Shown piece after piece: positions 15,280 through 21,475 of a stretch of DNA of 23,764 nucleotides (position 1 is the stretch's first letter; each line of letters begins with the position of its first letter). The position numbers were made by a program, and so were the translations under genes. Source of the stretch: a virus; the IMG/VR virus record IMGVR_UViG_3300005590_000077, positions 1 to 23,764 of that record; one strand, given 5' to 3'. The notes beneath the pieces are model-generated. The model made no database searches, was not told where the DNA came from, and saw only the letters and a program-made list of their open reading frames with translations.

Positions 15280-16064
15280 ACGCGCCGCCCTCCTTTGAGA
15301 AAGCGGCAATATTCCTTGATAGAATGATCTTTAAGCATTTGAACCGGATAAAAGCCGTCAAACCCTTCTTTCCACGCCGTAAACAATTCAATGCTACGAT
15401 CCAAAAAAACTTGCCAGAAATTAGGCTTCAGGATGATCTGCCCTTTGCGGTCGATGTAACAAAGGGTTCCGCTATGACGGTAGCCAAGCACAAAGAACGG
15501 CAACATGGGCACAACATCGGCCCCGTTGATAAAGCGCATATGCTGACCGGGGTGACGATTGGCCACGGCTGCACAAAATTCAGTATCACCAACACGAGGG
15601 CACCCAAAGGTCATAAGGCCGACTGGACGACTTTCTCCGATCCTATTTGCAGCAAGAACGGCAAGTGCGCCACCAAGGCTATGACCGGTCATCATCAGAT
15701 ATTGACTTCCCGAAAGATCGGCAATCGCCTGTTCAACATCATCCCAAATTTTATCCAAAGCTTGAGAAAAGCCTCGATGAACGCGACCGACACGACCTTG
15801 AGCAGACAAATCACGTTTGCGGATTTTAAGATCGGTTAGAATATCGCGTGGATCTTGTAGCTCAGTTCCGCGAAACACAACGATTACCACCTGATCATCA
15901 TGCACCATAAAGGCTTGCACGCCATCACGATCAAAAAAATGAATGCCTGAATAGCCAAAAGCGGAAACGGCCTGCTCAACAACATCATTGTCATCATAGG
16001 CCAGCTCGGCCAGAGACGCATAACGACGCGCTCTGACCATCAGTGTGGGACTGGCCAGTTCCAT
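15264..16064 (-). CDS. Class 3 lipase (alpha/beta hydrolase) in the lysis cassette
   Basis: 266 residues from the ATG at 16062-16064, which overlaps the lipoprotein stop (TAATG) and has GGGA upstream. Hallmarks are the oxyanion strand VIVVFRGTE (60-68), VHRGFSQAL (95-103), the nucleophile elbow GHSLGGA with Ser129 (127-133), FINGADVVPMLP with Asp183 (178-189), YRHSG (195-199), and the final DHSIKEY with His247. All three triad members of the Lipase_3 family are present. No signal peptide or membrane helix: it would act in the cytoplasm or escape after lysis begins. Probable substrate is a phospholipid or other acyl ester; unproved. Its neighbours suggest a role in membrane disruption at lysis. 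Confidence 0.88.
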   Translation of the reverse strand: MELASPTLMVRARRYASLAELAYDDNDVVEQAVSAFGYSGIHFFDRDGVQAFMVHDDQVVIVVFRGTELQDPRDILTDLKIRKRDLSAQGRVGRVHRGFSQALDKIWDDVEQAIADLSGSQYLMMTGHSLGGALAVLAANRIGESRPVGLMTFGCPRVGDTEFCAAVANRHPGQHMRFINGADVVPMLPFFVLGYRHSGTLCYIDRKGQIILKPNFWQVFLDRSIELFTAWKEGFDGFYPVQMLKDHSIKEYCRFLKGGRRVWTGK

Positions 16065-16594
16065 TACAAATTCCCTTGAATTTGCGCATGAAGTTGGTTG
16101 ACATGGGTTAAAAGTTCCTGCCATTCATCCCCGGTAGGGTCTCGACCTGCCTGATCAAGAGATCGCATCTGCCGTCGCACATGAATGGCCTCTTTACCCA
16201 ACTTTGGGGCCTGTGTAGCGAGTTTGAAAACCGATGTTTTTAGATCAAGGCCGACAATACTGATCCCATCTTTTGCAGCCAGAGCGGCGGCATAAAGACG
16301 CAAGGCTGACCGGGTCTGGTCAAGGGCCAAGGTCGTATCTTGACCGTTAAAGGTAACATCACGCAAACTTTCAATCGCCGATCGCGCCGAAAGGTCTGCA
16401 TTGCGAAATTCTTCAGAGGGCTGAGCAAGGGTGGCCAGACCTTCGTAGATCAGAAAAGCGCGATAGGCACGAAGATCGGCTGTTTCAGCCGGGCCGAATA
16501 CTTTATCGCGGACAGTGTCACAGGCTGCCAATCCGACAACCAACGACACGCAAAGAACCGCAAGAGCCATAAGGCTCTTAATGGACTTGGACAT
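16064..16594 (-). CDS. Helical outer-membrane-type lipoprotein in lysis cassette, unknown
   Basis: 176 residues from the ATG at 16592-16594, which has AGGAG 7-8 bases upstream. The start reads MSKSIKSLMALAVLCV and has a lipobox LAAC at about residues 22-25 (cleavage before Cys25). Positions after the Cys are D-T, compatible with inner-membrane retention (Asp at +2), though rules vary by host. The rest is helical, Ala/Leu/Arg/Gln-rich. Ending in TAATG with the lipase and overlapping the endolysin by 17 bases, it is locked between them. At 176 residues it is too long for an Rz1-type spanin; it could be a spanin-like, lysis-related or exclusion lipoprotein. Confidence 0.75.
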   Translation of the reverse strand: MSKSIKSLMALAVLCVSLVVGLAACDTVRDKVFGPAETADLRAYRAFLIYEGLATLAQPSEEFRNADLSARSAIESLRDVTFNGQDTTLALDQTRSALRLYAAALAAKDGISIVGLDLKTSVFKLATQAPKLGKEAIHVRRQMRSLDQAGRDPTGDEWQELLTHVNQLHAQIQGNL

Positions 16595-17165
16595 GAAGAA
16601 ACTCCTGTGAGTAAGCACGGTTAAGCCAACCATTGAGGTATTCAGCCAGATCCGGGCGGCTGTTCGTCAGCGAGCGATAAAAACCGGCAGCTTCAGAACA
16701 CAACGCCCCATGCATAACGACAGAATCAAGAGACGCAATCGCTTGACGGCTGCGAGAACCGATCAAACCATCAACAACCAAATTAGGGCCGTCAGCAGCG
16801 CGCACAGCACGTTGCAGGCACTTGTGCGCCTGAAAGCTTCCCATGTTGATTGAAAGGTCTACGGCCTTACCGGAAACAGGCCACGGCAAGTCGCCATAGC
16901 GGTATTTTTCCCACCAGTGATGGAAATAAATTTTACCCGCCGCCTCCAAGGTCATTGCCCGGATGTCGTCGGCATCGATGTCACCATCGAAGTCAAGATC
17001 GCCATCCATGAAGCCGTCGCCATCCAGATCAAGCAAACCAGCTTTCTTCAGAAAACGAAGGGAAATCCCGAAATTGGTAATGCCGCCCGGATCACTGGCG
17101 CGATCGGACAAGCCACCTTCATGTTTATGAATAATCGGAAGTACGTTTGTGTCGAAAGAAAACAT
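16578..17165 (-). CDS. GH108-type endolysin with acidic calcium-loop-like insert
   Basis: 195 residues. N-terminal segment with HKHEGG (Glu16 as catalytic acid), SDPGGITNFGIS, then later HHWWEKYRYGDLP, AVDLSINMG and the C-terminal PG-binding-like part with GLIGSRSRQAI, are the glycosyl hydrolase 108 (ZliS-type) layout. The enzyme cuts peptidoglycan. Between about residues 46-67 there are two D-x-D-G-D loops of EF-hand/dockerin type, not part of the usual family core, which may bind calcium. No signal peptide, so a pore is needed. The ATG lies inside an inverted repeat; GAGG is 8 bases before it. Confidence 0.92.
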   Translation of the reverse strand: MFSFDTNVLPIIHKHEGGLSDRASDPGGITNFGISLRFLKKAGLLDLDGDGFMDGDLDFDGDIDADDIRAMTLEAAGKIYFHHWWEKYRYGDLPWPVSGKAVDLSINMGSFQAHKCLQRAVRAADGPNLVVDGLIGSRSRQAIASLDSVVMHGALCSEAAGFYRSLTNSRPDLAEYLNGWLNRAYSQEFLHVQVH

Positions 17166-17197
17166 GCCTGCAACCTCAATGTAATAGGTGCAGGCAT
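17164..17197 (-). promoter_or_regulatory. Inverted repeat over endolysin start codon
   Basis: Arms 17164-17172 and 17189-17197 are perfect 9-base complements (ATGCCTGCA on the minus strand; its partner TGCAGGCAT). Two further G-C pairs follow after one bulged base, closing an 11-base loop. The Shine-Dalgarno GAGG falls in the bulge and loop side, and two bases of the ATG are in the arm. As RNA this would hide the ribosome site; as DNA it could be an operator. Confidence 0.6.
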
Positions 17198-17240
17198 CAT
17201 GCTCGGATTATGGGGGCTAATCAGCGCGGAAGTACTTCCG
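17196..17240 (-). promoter_or_regulatory. Putative late promoter with 14-bp perfect palindrome (Plys-like)
   Basis: Between mor and the endolysin, 17227-17240 is a perfect 14-bp palindrome with core GGAAGTACTTCC. On the minus strand it continues as GGAAGTACTTCCGCG, then 23 bases, then CATGAT (17201-17196), the same layout as 9807-9850. Another -10-like CATAAT is at 17212-17207. The position just after Mor and before lysis is that of the Mu late/lysis promoter. Mor is the obvious candidate binder. Which of the two -10 boxes acts is undecided. Confidence 0.55.
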
Positions 17241-17308
17241 GTCCATCTCTTCAAAGAGGTGTTTCAGGAGCATTTACCAGAGCGTTGGATTTGTCAATGC
17301 CCGTCTTA

Positions 17309-17713
17309 TTAGTCATCTTCCGGGTCTGAAAACAAATCTGATTGTTTTTCATCACCATACGGTGCACGGACCATTCGAACCCAGCGTGAAGTGACGCCAA
17401 ACTCTTTTGCAACCTTATTGGTTGAACCCTGTGCACGGGCAATGAGGGACTTCTTAGATTTATAAAAAGCGGCATTAGGGATTTCCACCCATTCACGACC
17501 GCGCATTTCTGACATCACTTTTGCAGCATCTCTGCCGACACATTGGACAAGCCAATGATCATCGGCAAGTCTGGTAGACCCTTCCGGTATATATTTGCGC
17601 TGTCCGCCATAATCAGCCGCCAATCGCAAGGCAAGACCGACTGACGTTGCTCTTGCAAATTCTGCAAGCAACGGCGGCAGCCCTGCGATTGATTGTTGCT
17701 GATTATCGGTCAT
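17309..17713 (-). CDS. mor: Mor-family transcriptional activator
   Basis: 134 residues, like Mu Mor (129). The N-terminal part has a dimerisation region with LLAEFARATSVGLALRLAADYGGQ, a Y-PEGSTRLADDHWL segment and a linker. The C-terminal HTH includes SLIARAQGSTNKVAKEFGVTSRWVRMVR (about residues 90-118). In Mu, Mor turns on the middle promoter that makes C, which then activates the late genes. No separate C gene is visible here, and Mor sits directly upstream of the lysis/head operon, so it probably activates it itself. Start overlaps the HNH stop (ATGA). Confidence 0.9.
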   Translation of the reverse strand: MTDNQQQSIAGLPPLLAEFARATSVGLALRLAADYGGQRKYIPEGSTRLADDHWLVQCVGRDAAKVMSEMRGREWVEIPNAAFYKSKKSLIARAQGSTNKVAKEFGVTSRWVRMVRAPYGDEKQSDLFSDPEDD

Positions 17714-18342
17714 TTTTTAAATTCTGCTTTCTGACGTTGGGAAACGCTGTGTTTCAGTTCAACGATAGCCATAACGGTTGGCTTCAGATCGTCGGGTGCA
17801 TTGTCATAATCATGCCATTTGTTCAGGCTTGGCAGCATGGCTCTTGGGATTAATTTCCAATTCTCAAGGACTAGGTTCTGTTTGTCTCCGTCCAGGCATT
17901 TGAGAACCATACCTTCCGGGATCGGACCGTTTGCTTGCTCCCATAAATAGCGGTGCTTAAGCACATAGCGACGTTCAAATCCTGTGTGTGGGTTGGTTTC
18001 TTCTATGCTGATTTCAACATATCCATCCTTGGAAACACGCTCATGCCCTGCAAACTTAGTGTTGTGGGGACGTTGCCCTTTCTTGAACCGGGTGCGTGCG
18101 CTGTTCGGGTTATAGGGCATTTTCTTACCCTTGTTCGCCGGAACACTCCCCTTGGAATATTGACCTGTCCTGCCAGTGTACCAACCATTACGCTTGCAAA
18201 GGCTGCGAAGATTGTCCTTGGAAACCTCACTGCGACCAAAAACTTTCACAAATTCAGCATGAAGCTCTATTCTCGGCATCTCTTTACGTGCCTCAATCCA
18301 GCTTAACTCTTCTTCGCTATAGGTTATGGTCTTGCGGGTCAT
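17710..18342 (-). CDS. Degenerate HNH-type protein with His to Cys/Lys change
   Basis: 210 residues. N-terminal half: HTH-like (ELSWIEARKEMPRIELHAEF; VSKDNLRSLCKRNGW), a linker with Lys-rich SKGSVPANKGKKMPYN, and RFKKGQRPHN. C-terminal half carries the HNH_3 outline: RRYVLKHRYLWEQANGPIPEG, then VLKCLDGDKQNLVLENWKLI. In active HNH_3 nucleases the second segment reads like H-H-x-D-G; here K-C-x-D-G replaces the His pair, so cleavage may be lost or changed. It may bind DNA without cutting. The same gene is placed between a small early gene (TAATG overlap) and mor (ATGA overlap), so it is part of the middle operon. Confidence 0.7.
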   Translation of the reverse strand: MTRKTITYSEEELSWIEARKEMPRIELHAEFVKVFGRSEVSKDNLRSLCKRNGWYTGRTGQYSKGSVPANKGKKMPYNPNSARTRFKKGQRPHNTKFAGHERVSKDGYVEISIEETNPHTGFERRYVLKHRYLWEQANGPIPEGMVLKCLDGDKQNLVLENWKLIPRAMLPSLNKWHDYDNAPDDLKPTVMAIVELKHSVSQRQKAEFKK

Positions 18343-18587
18343 TAGTTGATTTCCTTGGGCTGTTGTAACATTGGAAGGTTTTCAACGGCGTCTCGTCCAT
18401 ATTCGGCGGCAAGCTTACACGCATCCAATTGAACCCGAGCATTTCCTACAATTTGATCTGCGACACCTGCAACAGCCTTTGCACGTTTGATTTCTCTGTC
18501 GAGTTCCTCGCCTTTCAAATCTTCATCGCCCAGACGTTCGATCTGCATGAAAAGATGGTCATTCAGGTCTGTAAGTCGGTTCTTCAT
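18342..18587 (-). CDS. Small helical early protein, family known but function unknown
   Basis: 81 residues starting [24 protein letters not shown], with [24 protein letters not shown] and an end [13 protein letters not shown] recognise this pattern as a small family recurrent in Mu-like phages, typically annotated as hypothetical. It is acidic and all helical. GGAG lies 8 bases before the ATG; the stop overlaps the HNH start (TAATG). Its place among GemA, the zinc-finger protein and Mor suggests a role in early or middle regulation of host or phage transcription. Confidence 0.75.
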   Translation of the reverse strand: MKNRLTDLNDHLFMQIERLGDEDLKGEELDREIKRAKAVAGVADQIVGNARVQLDACKLAAEYGRDAVENLPMLQQPKEIN

Positions 18588-18598
18588 CTTGTTTTCTC

Positions 18599-18784
18599 CT
18601 ACTCAGCGCAGTTAACGCACTTCTGAACACCGGGAATTGCCTGACGACGACCTTCAGGAATCTGGTCATTGCAAACAATGCAGTGAGTGGCTGATGGACG
18701 TTTCGAACTTGACCCTTTCAAAGTGGACAGGGCGCGTTGCAAATGTTCTTGTTCGAGTTTTTGAGCGTGATCGACTTGATCCAT
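18599..18784 (-). CDS. Minimal TraR/DksA-like zinc-finger protein
   Basis: 61 residues. The C-terminal half has two Cys pairs (CIVC and CVNC) 17 residues apart, the C4 zinc finger of the TraR/DksA family. The short N-terminus ([15 protein letters not shown]) is the truncated tip helix seen in phage TraR-type proteins. Family members bind the secondary channel of RNA polymerase and change promoter choice without ppGpp. A phage copy would redirect host transcription. It is followed 11 bases later by the 81-residue gene. Confidence 0.82.
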   Translation of the reverse strand: MDQVDHAQKLEQEHLQRALSTLKGSSSKRPSATHCIVCNDQIPEGRRQAIPGVQKCVNCAE

Positions 18785-18802
18785 AGTTGGTGTTGTCCTT
18801 AA

Positions 18803-18997
18803 TTAATTCAGTGTTGGTGTAAAACGAATAATGTCAGTCGGTTCGCATCCAAGGCTGGCCGGGCAGAAATCAGGAAATGCCCAACCGCGACGAATGTGTT
18901 CCTTAACAAAATCTTCAACGGTCATTTCACCGCCATTTTCGGAAAGGAGGATTTCAATGCGCGTTCTGATCACCAATGGATCTTTTTCCTTTTTCAT
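18803..18997 (-). CDS. Small acidic protein, 64 residues, unknown
   Basis: The ATG overlaps the GemA stop (ATGA) and the frame ends with TAA at 18803-18805. The product starts MKKEKDPLVIRTRIEILLSE and has GGEMTVEDFVKEHIRRGW, then CPASLGCEPTDIIRFTPTLN at the C-terminus. A short helix-turn-helix-like middle is possible. I do not know the family. The overlap and gene packing support a real gene in the GemA operon. Confidence 0.65.
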   Translation of the reverse strand: MKKEKDPLVIRTRIEILLSENGGEMTVEDFVKEHIRRGWAFPDFCPASLGCEPTDIIRFTPTLN

Positions 18998-19725
18998 TGC
19001 GCGTCCCCCTGTTCGCGGATCTTCTTGCCAAAATGCTCAATCAGCCGATCGGCAACGTCAGCGTCCAGCATGGTGTAAGAAATCCGGCAGGGTGAATCTG
19101 AGAACTTGGTGGCGTAAATCGACAAGCCACCTGTGGTCTTATGATCTGAAATCTTGCGCCATTGGGCTTCCAGAACTCGCGCACGACCATTGTAAACGGT
19201 GGTTGGGCCAGCGTTTGTATGGACAATATATCCTTCCCAGCTGACCTTGGCCTCACGTTCTGCCATCTTCTTGAGTGACTCGATGACCTTATAGGCTTGT
19301 GATTCCGTCATAGCCTGAAGCGGGAACGTCACATTTTCATTGCCCTTGGCACCGAGACAGATGCGCTTTGCATGATTCTCCAAAGCTTCTTCCTTCGGAT
19401 TACGAACGACACCAAGGTGATAAAGGGAGAGCCACAATGCACGGGCCTTTCGCTGTACCTTGCCATCAGCCAGACGTTTACGTCCTGCACGTTGCGGTAC
19501 CTTTTGGGCCTTCTTGGTCTTAAATCCAGCCTCTTTCATCAAAGACAGAGCATCTTCCAGTTCAGCAAAAGTCAGTTGCTTTAAAGATGTTTTCCCAAAG
19601 TTCTGTTCAAGCCAGTCTCGGTAAAATTCTGTCGCCCAGCCAAGATCGTTTCTGCCAATGTTGATTTTTGCATACATCCCCCGACGTTGAGGACTGACTG
19701 TTGCTTTCTTCGTTGCAGCACTCAT
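18994..19725 (-). CDS. gemA: GemA regulatory protein (Mu gp16-like, DUF1018)
   Basis: 243 residues. DUF1018 core: RRGMYAKINIGRNDLGWATEFYRDWLEQNFGKTSLKQLTFAELE (about 13-60), followed by FKTKKAQKVPQRAGRKRLADGKVQRKARALWLSLYHLGVV with basic residues. The C-terminal part continues from about residue 110 with FPLQAMTESQAYKVIESLKKMAERE, then a distinct IVHTNAGPTTVYNGRARV section. Mu GemA alters host gene expression and DNA supercoiling. Mu gp16 is about 190 residues; this C-terminal extension of about 70 residues is unusual and may be a fused or extra small domain. ATGA overlaps join both neighbours. Confidence 0.88.
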   Translation of the reverse strand: MSAATKKATVSPQRRGMYAKINIGRNDLGWATEFYRDWLEQNFGKTSLKQLTFAELEDALSLMKEAGFKTKKAQKVPQRAGRKRLADGKVQRKARALWLSLYHLGVVRNPKEEALENHAKRICLGAKGNENVTFPLQAMTESQAYKVIESLKKMAEREAKVSWEGYIVHTNAGPTTVYNGRARVLEAQWRKISDHKTTGGLSIYATKFSDSPCRISYTMLDADVADRLIEHFGKKIREQGDAQ

Positions 19726-20687
19726 TTTACGCCTCCACTAAACATATCACTTTGATTACCCCAAGCGGCCCAACCGGGACGCTTTTGACGGGCGAATAGC
19801 TCACACCGGAAAGCACCCGGCCAAAGGCGTTCAAGAATTTCATAAACGTCATCTGGTTTTCTGGAATGTTCGCGTACTTTGGCTGAAATAATATTCTGCT
19901 CTTCAAAAGTCTGGATGGTGTTACGCAATCCGCGATCAGCAATAACCGGCTTGCCACGGGTACCAATCAGAAATGGTTCACAACAACCCGAACGCAGAAT
20001 ATGGCCTGTGCTGAAATGCTCTTTTCCATGCTTGGTCCACTTGAACCATGCACCGCCTGTAGCAACGTTAAAGCCCCAATGGCGCATAATTGTCGTTGCA
20101 TTCCCCATGTGGGACCATGTTGTCCACATGAACAAAAGGCAACTTTTTGCTGCCAACCCGGCAACCGGCATTGCCGCAATATCTTCAAGGCTCATGCAAT
20201 CGTAAGGGCGATCTTTTGGATTTGTATCGCCCCAGACATCAAACGGCCATGCTGGATCCGCAAGGATGACACCATAGGTATTTTGATGCAGTGGGTGAAA
20301 ATACCATCCCAAGTCATCGGCAGGTTCCCAGCCAATTAAAGCCCCTTTAAATGGGAATTCATGAGTATTTTTAAGCCACGACATCATGTGCATAAGGTTG
20401 GCAAAGCCATCATTTCGGGCCAACCAGTCAATCTCCTGCATGGAAAGCTGCGCACCATTGAGAAAGAAATTGCTTTCAGTGATGAAAACCGGCTCGTAAC
20501 GATCACACTTCACATCTTCTTCGATGATTTTCTCACAAGCGGAGGTGCGCATACCGGTATAAAGCTGCAACATATCTCCTTTTTTCGCATGAGGACGACC
20601 ATCAGCCCGGTCAATGCGGATCGTGTGGCGCTTCTGGCCGGACTGAATCATCGGCACAAACTGTTTTTGAAAATTAAACGCGACCAT
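19722..20687 (-). CDS. ASCH domain fused to MT-A70 family adenine methyltransferase
   Basis: 321 residues. Residues 4-121 resemble a phage-type ASCH domain: FQKQFVPMIQSGQKRHTIRI, KKGDMLQLYTGMRT, and FPFKGALIGWE at the end. Residues 137-310 are an MT-A70 domain: catalytic DPAW at 144-147 (usual DPPW), LLFMWTTW near 184-191, EPFLIGTRG, and HSRKPDDVYE near 274. These enzymes place a methyl on N6 of adenine in DNA or RNA. In Mu, mom modifies phage DNA against restriction, so self-protection is plausible. The Pro to Ala change in DPPW is notable. Both domains are usually separate. A short overlap (14 bases) joins the gene to its upstream neighbour. Confidence 0.88.
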   Translation of the reverse strand: MVAFNFQKQFVPMIQSGQKRHTIRIDRADGRPHAKKGDMLQLYTGMRTSACEKIIEEDVKCDRYEPVFITESNFFLNGAQLSMQEIDWLARNDGFANLMHMMSWLKNTHEFPFKGALIGWEPADDLGWYFHPLHQNTYGVILADPAWPFDVWGDTNPKDRPYDCMSLEDIAAMPVAGLAAKSCLLFMWTTWSHMGNATTIMRHWGFNVATGGAWFKWTKHGKEHFSTGHILRSGCCEPFLIGTRGKPVIADRGLRNTIQTFEEQNIISAKVREHSRKPDDVYEILERLWPGAFRCELFARQKRPGWAAWGNQSDMFSGGVK

Positions 20688-20973
20688 GTTTTCTCATCGC
20701 TCCTTTCAGTGCGTGACGGCTAACGGCTGCGGTCAGCTCCGACCAAGTTCCACCAGCTTCAATAAATGTCATTACGACTTTTTCAGCGTCCCTGTAGTCA
20801 AAGTTGTCAGGGATTACCGGGGCGCTCAAAGAGTCTAACGCTTGTTGACATGCCTCTCTTAATGCCCGACGAGCACGGGCATCACTTTGACGAGACGCAC
20901 AGGCCAAAGCACAATCACAAAGCCGTTGCAGGGCTTGTTGGTGGCTTAAAGGCTGTGCGTCTTGTCGAGACAT
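20674..20973 (-). CDS. Unknown 99-residue protein
   Basis: Starts MSRQDAQPLSHQQALQRLCDCALACASRQSDARARRALREACQ; the chain is Ala/Arg-rich and helical, with Cys residues at about 19, 23, 27 and 43. The end reads SELTAAVSRHALKGAMRKHGRV. GAGGTG upstream of the ATG supports the start. Stop codon overlaps the methyltransferase start region by 14 bases. I do not recognise a family. It lies between the PraR-like regulator and the methyltransferase. Confidence 0.6.
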   Translation of the reverse strand: MSRQDAQPLSHQQALQRLCDCALACASRQSDARARRALREACQQALDSLSAPVIPDNFDYRDAEKVVMTFIEAGGTWSELTAAVSRHALKGAMRKHGRV

Positions 20974-20981
20974 TTTTCACC

Positions 20982-21449
20982 TCATCCGTTCACTGTTTCG
21001 CTTTCGGCAATCGCACGAACAACATCAATGACCCGTTTGCGGATAACTGGATCCTGAAGACGTGAGAAGGTACGTACCAATTCCAAAGTTTGACGACGGT
21101 GAAGCGTTAGATGTTCTTCAGGAATGTCGCTTTCAGCCGTTTCGCCCATATAACCGGGGAAACTCTCACGCACACTTTCCGGCATATCTTCAAAGAAGTA
21201 TGAGATCGGCACATCCAAGACGTTGCCAAGCTGCCAGAGCTTGCTTGCCGATACACGGTTGGCACCGCGCTCATATTTCTGGATCTGTTGAAAAGTCAGG
21301 CCAATGCTTTCCCCCAATTTACCTTGGGTCATACCCATAAGTGTGCGCCGCAGTTTGACACGTTGACCAACATACACATCGACAGGATGTGGCATGTCGC
21401 TCCCACGGGTGCCGGGTAATGGTGTCTTGTCTTTTCCGTCTAAAGGCAT
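20982..21449 (-). CDS. PraR-like XRE-family HTH transcriptional regulator
   Basis: 155 residues from the ATG at 21447-21449 with AAGGAG 7 bases upstream; a TTG 18 bases earlier is not favoured. HTH_3 domain at about 24-88: YVGQRVKLRRTLMGMTQGKLGESIG, then LTFQQIQKYERGANRVSASKLWQLG, and PISYFFEDMPES. This sequence matches the chromosomal PraR-type regulator family of Alphaproteobacteria very closely. The C-terminal half (95-155) is acidic then basic, and ends in helices. It may serve as the phage repressor or as a copy of a host regulator that rewires host genes. A transcription terminator-like hairpin separates it from Gam. Confidence 0.85.
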   Translation of the reverse strand: MPLDGKDKTPLPGTRGSDMPHPVDVYVGQRVKLRRTLMGMTQGKLGESIGLTFQQIQKYERGANRVSASKLWQLGNVLDVPISYFFEDMPESVRESFPGYMGETAESDIPEEHLTLHRRQTLELVRTFSRLQDPVIRKRVIDVVRAIAESETVNG

Positions 21450-21475
21450 TAGATTTCTCCTTATCAATTTGAAAG

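Noticed and set aside
17269-17297. A perfect -35-like TTGACA on the minus strand (17297-17292) in the gap upstream of the endolysin
   Set aside because: At a 17-base spacing the -10 would read AATGCT, matching only half of TATAAT. The palindrome plus CATRAT is better supported because it recurs at the second site. Kept only as a weak alternative.
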